From Chloroflexota bacterium (GTDB taxonomy: Bacteria; Chloroflexota; UBA6077; CF-72), in NCBI GenBank assembly GCA_019247515.1, contig JAFAOS010000150.1, forward strand, positions 1-35,994: a stretch of 35,994 nucleotides of DNA, written 5' to 3'. This document shows, one piece after another, positions 23,016 through 30,126 of this stretch. The position numbers and the translations under genes were made by a program. Position 1 is the first letter of the stretch. Each line of letters starts with the position of its first letter. Under the pieces are notes generated by a model. The model was not told where the DNA came from. It ran no database searches and worked only from the letters and a program-made list of their open reading frames with translations.

Positions 23016-24884
23016 ATGGAACGAGCACCTTTCACCGCGGCGCTTGATGATTCGACACCTCGTCCCCTGGCGGTATCTGGGGGTAAACCCCCTGTCACCC
23101 CCGGTGCGGGGGTGTACGCGTCCAGAGGCGTGCTCAGCCGACGTGCGTTCCTGCGCGGCGGCGGAGGACTGGGACTCGCCGGCATCGGCCTCCTGCTCGC
23201 CGCGTGCGGCCCTGCCCCTGCCCCCGCTACCTCAGCGCAGCCGACGGCGGCGAGCGCCGCAGGGACGAGCTCAGGCCCCGCATCCGCGGCTTCCAAGCCA
23301 ACCAGCGCGGCCGCTGCTGGGAATGCCAGGTCGGTCCTGCCGACCTACGTAGCATTCCCGCTGCCCTTCAAGGCCGATGTCCCCAGCCCGGCCGCGGGCA
23401 TCGAGGATGCCTGGACGAAATTCCCAGCCTCGCCCTTCAAGTCGGTTACCGACACGCCCGGCACGGGCTCGCAAGTGACGCTGTTCAGCGGCACGTTCTG
23501 GCCGCCCTATACGCCGCCAGACCAGAACCCGATGCTGATGGAGCTGCAGAAACAGCTCAATGTCACCCTCAATCTCAACATTACGAACGGCGCCGACTAT
23601 CCCGTCAAGTTCAACACGCTCATCGCCGGCGGGGATCTGCCCGACGTGGTGTGGGTGGGGCCGACCCCGAATCTGATCGACTTCCTGAAGAATCAATGCG
23701 CCGATCTGACACCATTTCTCGCCGGCGACGCGGTCAAGGATTACCCCAACCTGGCCGCGCTCACGACCAATACGTGGAAGGGCACGATCTTCGACGGCGC
23801 GATCATGGGTCTGCCAAGCCCGTTCGGCCCGATGGGCACGAACATGCAGATGAACAAGTCTCGCTGGGACGCGGAGATTGGCGCGGGCGTGTACGCCAAG
23901 GACCCCGACGAGCTGAAGAAGATGCTCCAGCAGCTGACGCGTCCGGATGAGAACAAGTACGCCATTGCCTCCAGCATCACCGACCCGTACGGCATTGACG
24001 TTGGCTGGTTCGCGATGATGTTCGGCTCGGTCAACTTCTGGGGCATGGTGAACGGCAAGCTCACGAATTATCGCGAGACCGATGCCTACAAGGAGTCGAT
24101 CGCCTATTTGCGCGATCTGCAGCAGCTGGGCGTCTTTCATCCCAAGTCGGCGACGTACGACTCGATCGCCGCGAAGGCCGATCATGCCGCCGGGCAATTC
24201 GTGCTCATTTCGAGCAACGCCTTTTACGGCAACCACGTCGACATGTGGAATCGGGGTAACGCGCTCAACCCCAAGGTCAATTTCGACCTCCTGCCGCTCG
24301 TACCACCCACGGCTGGAGCGCAGCCCACGTACTGGTTCAGCGATTGGATCTGGCCGCACAACTACCTCGGGCCTGGCATCTTTGCCTTCAAGAAAGCCAG
24401 CGACGATCGCATCAAGGAATTGCTGCGCATCTGGAACTGGATCTGCTCGCCCTTCGGCAGCCAGGAGCGGCTGCTGTGGGAGTACGGCGTCGAGGGTACC
24501 GACTGGACGCGCGACGCCGCCAGCGGCGACATCACCTTTACCCAGCGCGGTCCGGCTGACAGCACGTTCGTGCCGATCCGCTTCGGTCCGCACAGCTATG
24601 ACCCGCTCTACAACCCCGGCACGCCTGACTATGGTCCGGCTATGCAAAAGGACGAAACCCAGATGCTGCCGTACGGTATCAACGACGTGTCTGTCGGAGC
24701 CTACTCCAATACTGATGGGCAGAAAGGCATTCCGCTCAACACCGCCTTTCACGCCGTGATGACGGACATCGTGGCCGGTCGCAAGCAGATGAGCGATTTC
24801 GATCAGGCGCTCAAAGATTGGCAGAGTAACGGCGGCGACCAGATCCGCGGCGAATACGAATCCACTCTGTCTCCAACTCAGTAA
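23016..24884 (+). CDS. Extracellular solute-binding lipoprotein (LplA-like), second of tandem pair
   Basis: A 622-residue paralogue of the preceding gene, 9 bp downstream, with GAGG 6 nt before the ATG. The Tat/lipobox signal is LSRRAFLRGGGGLGLAGIG then LLLAACG, but here it is preceded by an extra N-terminal stretch of about 40 residues. That stretch is encoded partly by two strong palindromes (23079-23092 and 23096-23114). The rest matches the first copy: FSGTFWPPYTPPDQNPM, TLIAGGDLPDVVWVGPTPN, LPSPFGPMGTNM, EYGVEGTDWTRD and FGPHSYDPLYNPGTPDY. Divergence between the copies may reflect different ligand ranges served by the same permeases (inference). Confidence 0.93.
   Translation: MERAPFTAALDDSTPRPLAVSGGKPPVTPGAGVYASRGVLSRRAFLRGGGGLGLAGIGLLLAACGPAPAPATSAQPTAASAAGTSSGPASAASKPTSAAAAGNARSVLPTYVAFPLPFKADVPSPAAGIEDAWTKFPASPFKSVTDTPGTGSQVTLFSGTFWPPYTPPDQNPMLMELQKQLNVTLNLNITNGADYPVKFNTLIAGGDLPDVVWVGPTPNLIDFLKNQCADLTPFLAGDAVKDYPNLAALTTNTWKGTIFDGAIMGLPSPFGPMGTNMQMNKSRWDAEIGAGVYAKDPDELKKMLQQLTRPDENKYAIASSITDPYGIDVGWFAMMFGSVNFWGMVNGKLTNYRETDAYKESIAYLRDLQQLGVFHPKSATYDSIAAKADHAAGQFVLISSNAFYGNHVDMWNRGNALNPKVNFDLLPLVPPTAGAQPTYWFSDWIWPHNYLGPGIFAFKKASDDRIKELLRIWNWICSPFGSQERLLWEYGVEGTDWTRDAASGDITFTQRGPADSTFVPIRFGPHSYDPLYNPGTPDYGPAMQKDETQMLPYGINDVSVGAYSNTDGQKGIPLNTAFHAVMTDIVAGRKQMSDFDQALKDWQSNGGDQIRGEYESTLSPTQ
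23079..23114. repeat. Two adjacent palindromes inside the 5' coding region
   Basis: GGGGG TAAA CCCCC at 23079-23092 and CACCCCC GGTGC GGGGGTG at 23096-23114 lie within the first codons of the second tandem binding-protein gene. The first copy of the gene has no equivalent. The pattern of G-run, short spacer, C-run resembles the GGGGTTTCCCC cores of the intergenic repeats at 29829-30115. Confidence 0.5.
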
Positions 24885-24914
24885 CACTCCACTCATGCAC
24901 TCCCGGAGGGCCGT

Positions 24915-25898
24915 ATGGCGACAGTAACCGGCGGACGTCTCGGCGCCGAGGCCCCAGCGGCCGTAGTCGTTCCAGGAATTCGGCCGGCTACCCGCCAGTC
25001 CACCTTCTGGAAACGGTTGCGGCGCGACAAGGCGATGCTCCTCCTGGCGGCGCCGGGCGTTCTGTACTTGCTGGTTTTTGTCTACATCCCGCAACTGGGC
25101 AACGTCATTGCCTTCCAGAATTACGTGCCCTACCTCGGCTTCGCGAGTCCGTTCGTAGGATTCGACAATTTCCGCAGCCTGTTCGGCGATTCCACCTTCT
25201 GGAGCTCCGTCATCAATACGGTGGTTATCTCCGGGCTGCAGTTGATCCTGTACTTCCCCGCGCCGATCCTGCTGGCGCTGTTGCTGAACAGCCTGATCAG
25301 CCTGCCGGTCCGCCGCGTCATCCAGAGCATCGTGTACCTACCCCACTTCATCTCGTGGGTCATCATCGTGGCCCTCTTCCAGCAAGTGCTGGGCGGCACG
25401 GGGCTCCTGGACCACTTCATGCGCGCGATTGGCCAGCAGCCCGTCAACCTGCTGGCCAGCCCGCCGCTGTTCAAGTGGATGATGACGGCGCAGGTCATCT
25501 GGAAGGAAACGGGCTGGGGCACGATCATTTATCTGGCCGCACTGCTCAGCATCGACGTGACGCTGTACGAGGCGGCCGCCGTTGACGGTGCAGGGCCATG
25601 GCGGCGCTTGTGGCACGTCACGGTGCCGGGCATCGTCGACATCACGATCCTGCTGTTCATCCTGCGGCTGGGCGCCATCCTGACCGTTGGCTTCGAGCAG
25701 ATCCTGCTGCAGCAAAATGCGGTCGGCGAGGCGGCGGGCGAGGTGCTCGACACGTTCGTCTACTTCCATGGCATCGCCGCCGGGCAGTGGGCGCCGGCGG
25801 CCGCGGCCGGGCTGATCAAGGGCATCGTCGGGCTGGCGATCGTCCTGGGCGCCAACAGAGTGGCGCATCTCTTCGGGCACCAGGGGGTGCTGTCATGA
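24915..25898 (+). CDS. Carbohydrate ABC transporter permease, LplB-like
   Basis: A 327-residue permease with the ATG preceded by GGAGGG. After a soluble N-terminus, six membrane segments begin at AMLLLAAPGVLYLLVFVYIP. It has the LplB-type FVGFDNFRSLFGD, VIQSIVYLPHFISWVIIVAL, and the ATPase-contacting loop DVTLYEAAAVDGAGPWRRLW followed by VPGIVDITILL. It also has the long GFEQILLQQNAVGEAAGEVL region characteristic of LplB/YteP-type permeases. It overlaps the next permease gene by 4 nt (ATGA). The pairing with LplA-like binding proteins immediately upstream supports import of complex oligosaccharides. Confidence 0.94.
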   Translation: MATVTGGRLGAEAPAAVVVPGIRPATRQSTFWKRLRRDKAMLLLAAPGVLYLLVFVYIPQLGNVIAFQNYVPYLGFASPFVGFDNFRSLFGDSTFWSSVINTVVISGLQLILYFPAPILLALLLNSLISLPVRRVIQSIVYLPHFISWVIIVALFQQVLGGTGLLDHFMRAIGQQPVNLLASPPLFKWMMTAQVIWKETGWGTIIYLAALLSIDVTLYEAAAVDGAGPWRRLWHVTVPGIVDITILLFILRLGAILTVGFEQILLQQNAVGEAAGEVLDTFVYFHGIAAGQWAPAAAAGLIKGIVGLAIVLGANRVAHLFGHQGVLS

Positions 25899-26800
25899 TC
25901 CGGATGCAGTCCGAGCGACCAGCGTGGATGGAGCGTCCGAGTCGCACCACGCTCACCGCCAAGTTCATCGTGCTGGCGCTGGTTGTCCTCGTGGTCGTCT
26001 ACCCGTTCGTCAGCGTGATAGCTACCAGCCTGGCCAGCGACCAGGACATCACCGAGGGCGGCGGTATGGTGCTGTGGCCCGCGCATCCGTCGTTCAATGC
26101 GTACGCCACCATCTTCAGCGCGGGCTCGGTAGCCCACTCGATCTGGGTAAGCGTGGCCATTACCGCCGTCGGCACACTCCTCAGCGTGACGATCACCGCC
26201 ATGCTGGCGTATGCGGTCAGCCGGCCGATTCTGGGTGGTCGCGTGATTCTGATGATGGCCCTGCTCACACTGCTCTTTCCGCCGGGCATCATCCCCAGTT
26301 ACCTGGTGGTCAAGCAGCTGGGGCTGCTCAACAACTACGCGTCGTTGATTCTGCCGGTGATGTTGAACGCCTTCAATTTTGTGGTGCTGCGCCAGTTCTT
26401 CATGAACATTCCCCAGGAGCTGACCGACAGTGCGCGCATCGACGGCGCCACGGACGTTGGCATCCTGCTGAAAATCGTGCTGCCGCTGTCGAAACCGGTG
26501 TTGGCCGTCATCGCGCTGTTCTACGCGGTCACGACCTACTGGAACTCGTTCTTTCCCGCGCTGCTGTACCTCAGCGACAACTCCAAGTGGCCGCTGCAGC
26601 TGGTCGCGCGGCAGTACGTCTTGCAGGGCTCGCCAATGCTCGGCTCGACCGCGTACGGCGCGGCCGCCTCGGCGCCCCCGCCGGCCCAATCGCTGCAGAT
26701 GGCGGTGGTGGTCGTGGCCATCGTGCCGATCCTGGTCGTCTATCCGTTCCTGCAGAAGTACTTCACCCGTGGCGTGCTCACCGGCGCGATCAAGGGCTAA
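25895..26800 (+). CDS. Carbohydrate ABC transporter permease, LplC-like
   Basis: A 301-residue permease starting at the ATG of an ATGA overlap, with GGGGG just upstream. Its open frame extends far upstream, but that part is the shadow of the preceding gene. Six membrane segments begin at FIVLALVVLVVVYPFVSVIA. Features are SIWVSVAITAVGTLLSVTIT, PPGIIPSYLVVKQLGLLNNY, and the EAA-like loop IPQELTDSARIDGATDVGIL followed by VLPLSKPVLAVI. It ends FTRGVLTGAIKG, the canonical LplC/MalG terminus. This is the last gene of the set: its stop abuts the second copy of the inverted-repeat element. Confidence 0.94.
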   Translation: MIRMQSERPAWMERPSRTTLTAKFIVLALVVLVVVYPFVSVIATSLASDQDITEGGGMVLWPAHPSFNAYATIFSAGSVAHSIWVSVAITAVGTLLSVTITAMLAYAVSRPILGGRVILMMALLTLLFPPGIIPSYLVVKQLGLLNNYASLILPVMLNAFNFVVLRQFFMNIPQELTDSARIDGATDVGILLKIVLPLSKPVLAVIALFYAVTTYWNSFFPALLYLSDNSKWPLQLVARQYVLQGSPMLGSTAYGAAASAPPPAQSLQMAVVVVAIVPILVVYPFLQKYFTRGVLTGAIKG

Positions 26801-26949
26801 GCTCTCGAAAGAGTCTGCTTCTCTCTAGAGAAGAATTGCCGGCACCTCGAAAGGCGGCGGCCACAAACGTGAGCTAACGCCCTCCGGCGAACGCAGGTTC
26901 AGTGATTCCACCTACGGTGGGGCCCTTGGAGAGGTCTTTCATCAACCCG
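26801..26949. mobile_element. 149-bp MITE-like element, copy 2
   Basis: This copy is homologous along its whole length to the element at 8988-9138. It shares CTTCTCT CT AGAGAAG, ACAAACGTGAGCTA, GCGAACGCAGGTTCAG, CCACC TAC GGTGG and the end TTTCATCAACC. Its left end has drifted (GCTCTCG instead of CAGGTTG). It occupies the whole gap between convergent genes: the TAA stop of the permease is 26798-26800 and the hydrolase stop is 26951-26953. The flanks, CTAA on the left and TTTA on the right, are not an exact duplication here. Confidence 0.75.
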
Positions 26950-26950
26950 T

Positions 26951-27877
26951 TTAGAGTTTCGGCATCTCCGGCGGTTGGCCGTCGACGATGATCTGCTCCA
27001 GCATCGGGTGCACGAGCTCGGGCTGCGCATTCGGCTGGAGTGGATCGACCACGTCGTGGAACAGCTTGAGCTGGCGCGGAAACCGGTACGCTTGCACGGA
27101 GGCAGCCCCGCTGGCGATCCAGCGGCGAACGAGCGTCGCGGCGGCGGAGTTGCTGACGGCCAGGTCGGCGTCGTTGGAGATCATCCAGATGCGTTGCGCC
27201 GCGGGTCGCTCGGTGCGCGCCACCTCCATCAAGCGCAAGCCCAGGCGCTGGGTGGCCACGAGCGCGTGGGTGGCGAAGCGGGGATAGGCGTACGGCGGAC
27301 CCGGCAGCTTGTCTTTGACACGCGGGTCCCACCACATGAACCGGTTGGGAAACCGGCCCATCGCGCCAAAGATCGCCCCGGTGGTGGCGTACGGAATTTT
27401 CGGCAGGCCGAGGGCCGGCGCAATCGGCGCGGCAAGCGCCACCGGCCGGTACTGGGCCGCCCAGATCGCCTGAATGCCGCCCATGGAAATGCCCGAGACC
27501 GTGACTTCGTCGGCCAATCCGGCGGCCAGATCGACCGCCTCGGCGGTGACCTCCACCAGGTCGCGCACGGTCAGGTTGGCAAGATCGGTGGTCATGCGGT
27601 CGCGGTAGCCGTGGTACGGCACGCGCGGCACGAGGACGGCGTACCCGCGCGCGATGAAGCGCTCGGACAGCTTTTCGAACTGACGCGGGGCATTGGTCAG
27701 GCCGTGAAAGAAGACGATGACGCGTTCGGCGCGGCGGCCTGGCGTGGTCAGCCGGGCGCGCGAAAGCGGGTCGATGGCCGGGGTGTCGCGCTCGAGCTGC
27801 GCGGCGAATCGGCCGCAGGCCTCCGCGTACGAGGCAGCCGGATTCGGGGTCACGATCAACTCGGCGGCGGTGTTCAT
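26951..27877 (-). CDS. Alpha/beta hydrolase (serine esterase/lipase-like)
   Basis: A 308-residue cytoplasmic protein without a signal peptide. Alpha/beta-hydrolase features are the oxyanion region VIVFFHGLTNAPRQFEKLSE, LVPRVPYHGYRDRM, and the nucleophile elbow VSGISMGGIQA with the Ser as catalytic residue. The acid is probably the Asp in ISNDADLAVSN, and the His is likely FHDVVDP near residue 285. This resembles the S33/monoglyceride lipase-like group, with a large cap between the elbow and the acid. The substrate is unknown. The start codon is not supported by a clear ribosome binding site. It is the last gene of a probable two-gene unit with another hydrolase upstream. Confidence 0.85.
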   Translation of the reverse strand: MNTAAELIVTPNPAASYAEACGRFAAQLERDTPAIDPLSRARLTTPGRRAERVIVFFHGLTNAPRQFEKLSERFIARGYAVLVPRVPYHGYRDRMTTDLANLTVRDLVEVTAEAVDLAAGLADEVTVSGISMGGIQAIWAAQYRPVALAAPIAPALGLPKIPYATTGAIFGAMGRFPNRFMWWDPRVKDKLPGPPYAYPRFATHALVATQRLGLRLMEVARTERPAAQRIWMISNDADLAVSNSAAATLVRRWIASGAASVQAYRFPRQLKLFHDVVDPLQPNAQPELVHPMLEQIIVDGQPPEMPKL

Positions 27878-27922
27878 GCGGCACGCAGCATGGTTCAGCG
27901 GGCGCTCAGCGCTTGCTCAGCA

Positions 27923-28774
27923 CTAGGCATAGATGGCCGAGACGATCTGTGTCGCGGCGCTCGTCAAAATGGCCTGGTGACTGTTGAGCACGCTGGCCAG
28001 CGTTGACCTGGGGGTGAAGTCCAGCCGCTCGGCGTTGGCCACGCCCAGCCACTGCGTGTCGCGCACGTCGACGTTGCCGACCACATACGCCGCCAGCGGC
28101 ACGCACACCGCTGGCGCGTACAGGCAGTCGCCTTCGTTGCCCCAGGCGGTGACGCGGATGCCGGCCGCCCCCAACCGACCGACCCGAGCGGCGTTGTCGC
28201 GCGCCGTCTGATCCCAGGTGTTGTACAGGTTGGCGAGATAGCCGCGCACGGGGCCGTCGGCGCACACTCCCGAGTCGACGCACGCCTCCACCGCCGTCGC
28301 CGGCGCGCCGCCCAGGGGACTGTCGATGGTCACCACGTCGGTGACCTCGGACATCGGATTGTCCGAGAGCGCGTGGAATGCCACCAGGCCACCCAGGCTG
28401 TGGCCGACCACGACGATGCGCCCGGTCACCCCGCACTGTGCGCGCAACAGGTAGATGGTCGTGAGCAGCTGCTGCTCGCTGGCGGCGAAGTCCTGGCCGG
28501 TGTCAGCGCCGGAGTACTCGAGGGGCCGACACGTCTGCACGTTCCAACCCAGATAGCTGTACTGTGCGAACGCGGTTGTCGGGTCGTGAGCTGTGAGCGC
28601 GGCCCGCAGGGGTGCGAAGTCCAGGGTGGCGCCGGCGAGGGTGCTGCCGTAGCCGCCGACGAACAGGACGGTCGTATGCGGCTGGGTCGGCGCCGAGTCC
28701 GCGAGCACCTGGGCCGGCTGAACCATGAGTGCAACGAGGGTGGCCAGGACCAGCAGCAAGCGGCGCGCGCGCAT
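27923..28774 (-). CDS. Exported alpha/beta hydrolase (lipase/esterase-like)
   Basis: A 283-residue protein with an N-terminal signal peptide (MRARRLLLVLATLVALMVQP, cleavage near ALADS). The domain starts TVLFVGGYGSTLAGATLDFA, with oxyanion-type GGYGS, and has the elbow VVVGHSLGGLVAFHAL with the catalytic Ser in GHSLGG. Four Cys residues (Cys82 region, QCG, VDSGVC, GDCLYAPAVC) suggest disulfides in an exported enzyme. The acid and His are probably in ITAWGNEGDC and LNSHQAIL respectively. It looks like a lipase/PGAP1-like or DUF676-like serine hydrolase; specificity is unknown. It lies 45 bp upstream of the other hydrolase on the same strand. Confidence 0.82.
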   Translation of the reverse strand: MRARRLLLVLATLVALMVQPAQVLADSAPTQPHTTVLFVGGYGSTLAGATLDFAPLRAALTAHDPTTAFAQYSYLGWNVQTCRPLEYSGADTGQDFAASEQQLLTTIYLLRAQCGVTGRIVVVGHSLGGLVAFHALSDNPMSEVTDVVTIDSPLGGAPATAVEACVDSGVCADGPVRGYLANLYNTWDQTARDNAARVGRLGAAGIRVTAWGNEGDCLYAPAVCVPLAAYVVGNVDVRDTQWLGVANAERLDFTPRSTLASVLNSHQAILTSAATQIVSAIYA

Positions 28775-28892
28775 AGGAAAGCGCGGCGACTATGGCGCAC
28801 TGACCGCGGGCTGCACAAGTAAACGGGGCGTGAGCCGCGCCTGAGCAGGCGGGCAACCACAGTGCATCGACATAATGGAGTCCGCTTGAGCG

Positions 28893-29516
28893 ATGGTTGA
28901 GCAGGCACGCGAGCACCGTGATGGCATGGTCGCTACATCGAGGCTGAGCTCCGTCGAGCCCGGGGGGCTGTCGCCGACTCAGATCCCCGAGCCACCGCTC
29001 TCGCGATTTTTGTTCGCCGATACGCGCCTGGCGTGGCTCTGGCTGATCGTGCGCGTGTACACCGGCTGGCAGTGGCTGAGTGCTGGCATCGAGAAGGTCC
29101 AGAATCCGGCCTGGTTTGGCCCCAGCGCCGGCAGTGCGCTGACGGGCTTTTTGAACGGGGCGCTGCAGAAGTCGACTGGCGACCACCCCGACGTGAACGA
29201 CTGGTATGCCGCGTTTCTCCAGGCAGTCGTGTTGCCGCACGCCGGGCTCTTTTCCAACCTCGTGTCGGTGGGCGAGCTCCTCGTTGGCCTGGGGCTCATC
29301 TTCGGCGCCTTGACCGGCATCGCCGCGTTTTTCGGCACGGTGATGAACGCCAACTACCTGTTTGCAGGCACCCTCAGCACCAATCCGCTGCTGTTCATCC
29401 TGGGTACCTGGATTGTCCTGGCGTGGCGCGTCGCCGGCTGGTGGGGGCTCGATCGCTGGCTGCTGCCGCTGCTGGGCACGCCCTGGGCGCCAGGCCGACT
29501 GCGGCAGAAGACCTGA
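28893..29516 (+). CDS. DoxX-family integral membrane protein
   Basis: A 207-residue protein; ATG at 28926 is an alternative start. After a polar N-terminus of about 35 residues come four hydrophobic helices: TRLAWLWLIVRVYTGWQWLS, VVLPHAGLFSNLVSVGELLV and on, the GALTGIAAFFGTVMNANYLF segment, and the final FILGTWIVLAWRVAGWWGLD. The motif GWQWLSAGIEKVQNPAWFG near the first helix and the LVSVGELLVGLGLIFGALTG pair are DoxX signatures. DoxX proteins include a subunit of archaeal thiosulfate:quinone oxidoreductase and uncharacterised membrane redox partners. No redox partner gene is adjacent except the small Gly-Gly protein 60 bp downstream. Confidence 0.88.
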   Translation: MVEQAREHRDGMVATSRLSSVEPGGLSPTQIPEPPLSRFLFADTRLAWLWLIVRVYTGWQWLSAGIEKVQNPAWFGPSAGSALTGFLNGALQKSTGDHPDVNDWYAAFLQAVVLPHAGLFSNLVSVGELLVGLGLIFGALTGIAAFFGTVMNANYLFAGTLSTNPLLFILGTWIVLAWRVAGWWGLDRWLLPLLGTPWAPGRLRQKT

Positions 29517-29576
29517 GCATCTTGTGAGGCGCGGCTTCGGCACAGTTTGGTGAGAGACACGGGAGGGTATTCGCCC

Positions 29577-29822
29577 ATGGCAGTGCTACGAATATTGAAT
29601 GGTTCGGGCGACACGAGCATCTCGTGGGATCCCGATCGGCTGGCGGCGTCCGACCCGGAGGCGGAAGCCGCGGTCCGCGAAGCAGAGCGGCTGTTTGCGC
29701 AGGCGCGCGCCAATGGCGCCGTGGCCTTTCGCATCGCCGCCGACAAGCCGGCGACGAAGCTGAACGAGTTCGACCGCACGGCGGAGGAGATCCTGATCGT
29801 CCCGGCGATGGTCGGCGGCTAA
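29577..29822 (+). CDS. 81-residue protein with C-terminal Gly-Gly, possibly ubiquitin-like fold
   Basis: From the ATG at 29577, preceded by GGGAGGG at 11 nt, the protein has 81 residues; an in-frame upstream start at 29547 is possible but less supported. It starts MAVLRILNGSGDTSISWDPD (two probable strands), then a helix (AEAAVREAERLFAQARANGA), a strand (VAFRIAAD), and ends EEILIVPAMVGG. This order and the final PAMVGG resemble the beta-grasp proteins MoaD and ThiS, which end in a hydrophobic strand plus Gly-Gly and are about this length. No E1-like, E2-like or JAB gene is in the window. I do not recognise a named family, so the fold is a hypothesis. Confidence 0.6.
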   Translation: MAVLRILNGSGDTSISWDPDRLAASDPEAEAAVREAERLFAQARANGAVAFRIAADKPATKLNEFDRTAEEILIVPAMVGG

Positions 29823-29828
29823 CGCCCG

Positions 29829-30115
29829 GTCGACACAAGGGCGTTTAGGGCTGTCCCCTGACGCTCGTCAGGACCCGAGCACAGTCGGCGTCGACACGGG
29901 TCCTGTCAACATACAGGGGTTTCAGGGGTTCCCCTGATGCTCGTCAGGACCCGAGCCCAGTCGCCGCGACTCGGGTCCTTTCAACACACGGCGTTTCGAG
30001 GGTTTCCCCTGACGCTTGTCAGGACCCGAGCCCAGTCGGCCTCGACTCGGGCCCTGTCAACACATTGGGGTTTCAGGGGTTTCCCCTGACCGTCGACAGT
30101 ACCCAAGTCGGTGGC
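29829..30115. repeat. Tandem array of a ~76-bp dyad-rich repeat (3.8 units)
   Basis: Units begin GTCAACA-like at 29829, 29905, 29980 and 30056, with periods of 76, 75 and 76 bp; the last is partial. Each complete unit carries three consecutive dyads: a GGGG TTT CCCC core, CCTGACG CT CGTCAGG (29857-29872, 29933-29948, 30008-30023), and GGACCCGAG ... CTCGGGTCC (for example 29947-29955 with 29970-29978). The array fills the gap between convergent genes. It is not a CRISPR, as there are no unique spacers. It probably acts as, or derives from, transcription-terminating or REP-like sequence. Confidence 0.8.
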
Positions 30116-30126
30116 CCATACGTCTG

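Noticed and set aside
23271..25094. A 607-codon minus-strand open frame across the tandem binding-protein genes
   Set aside because: It mirrors clearly identified lipoprotein genes on the plus strand, has Arg/His/Val-biased composition and no recognisable motif, and spans a gene boundary.
29829..30115. Regular repeats that could suggest a CRISPR array
   Set aside because: The repeat unit fills nearly the whole period, there are no unique spacers, units differ by substitutions throughout, and no cas genes are present.
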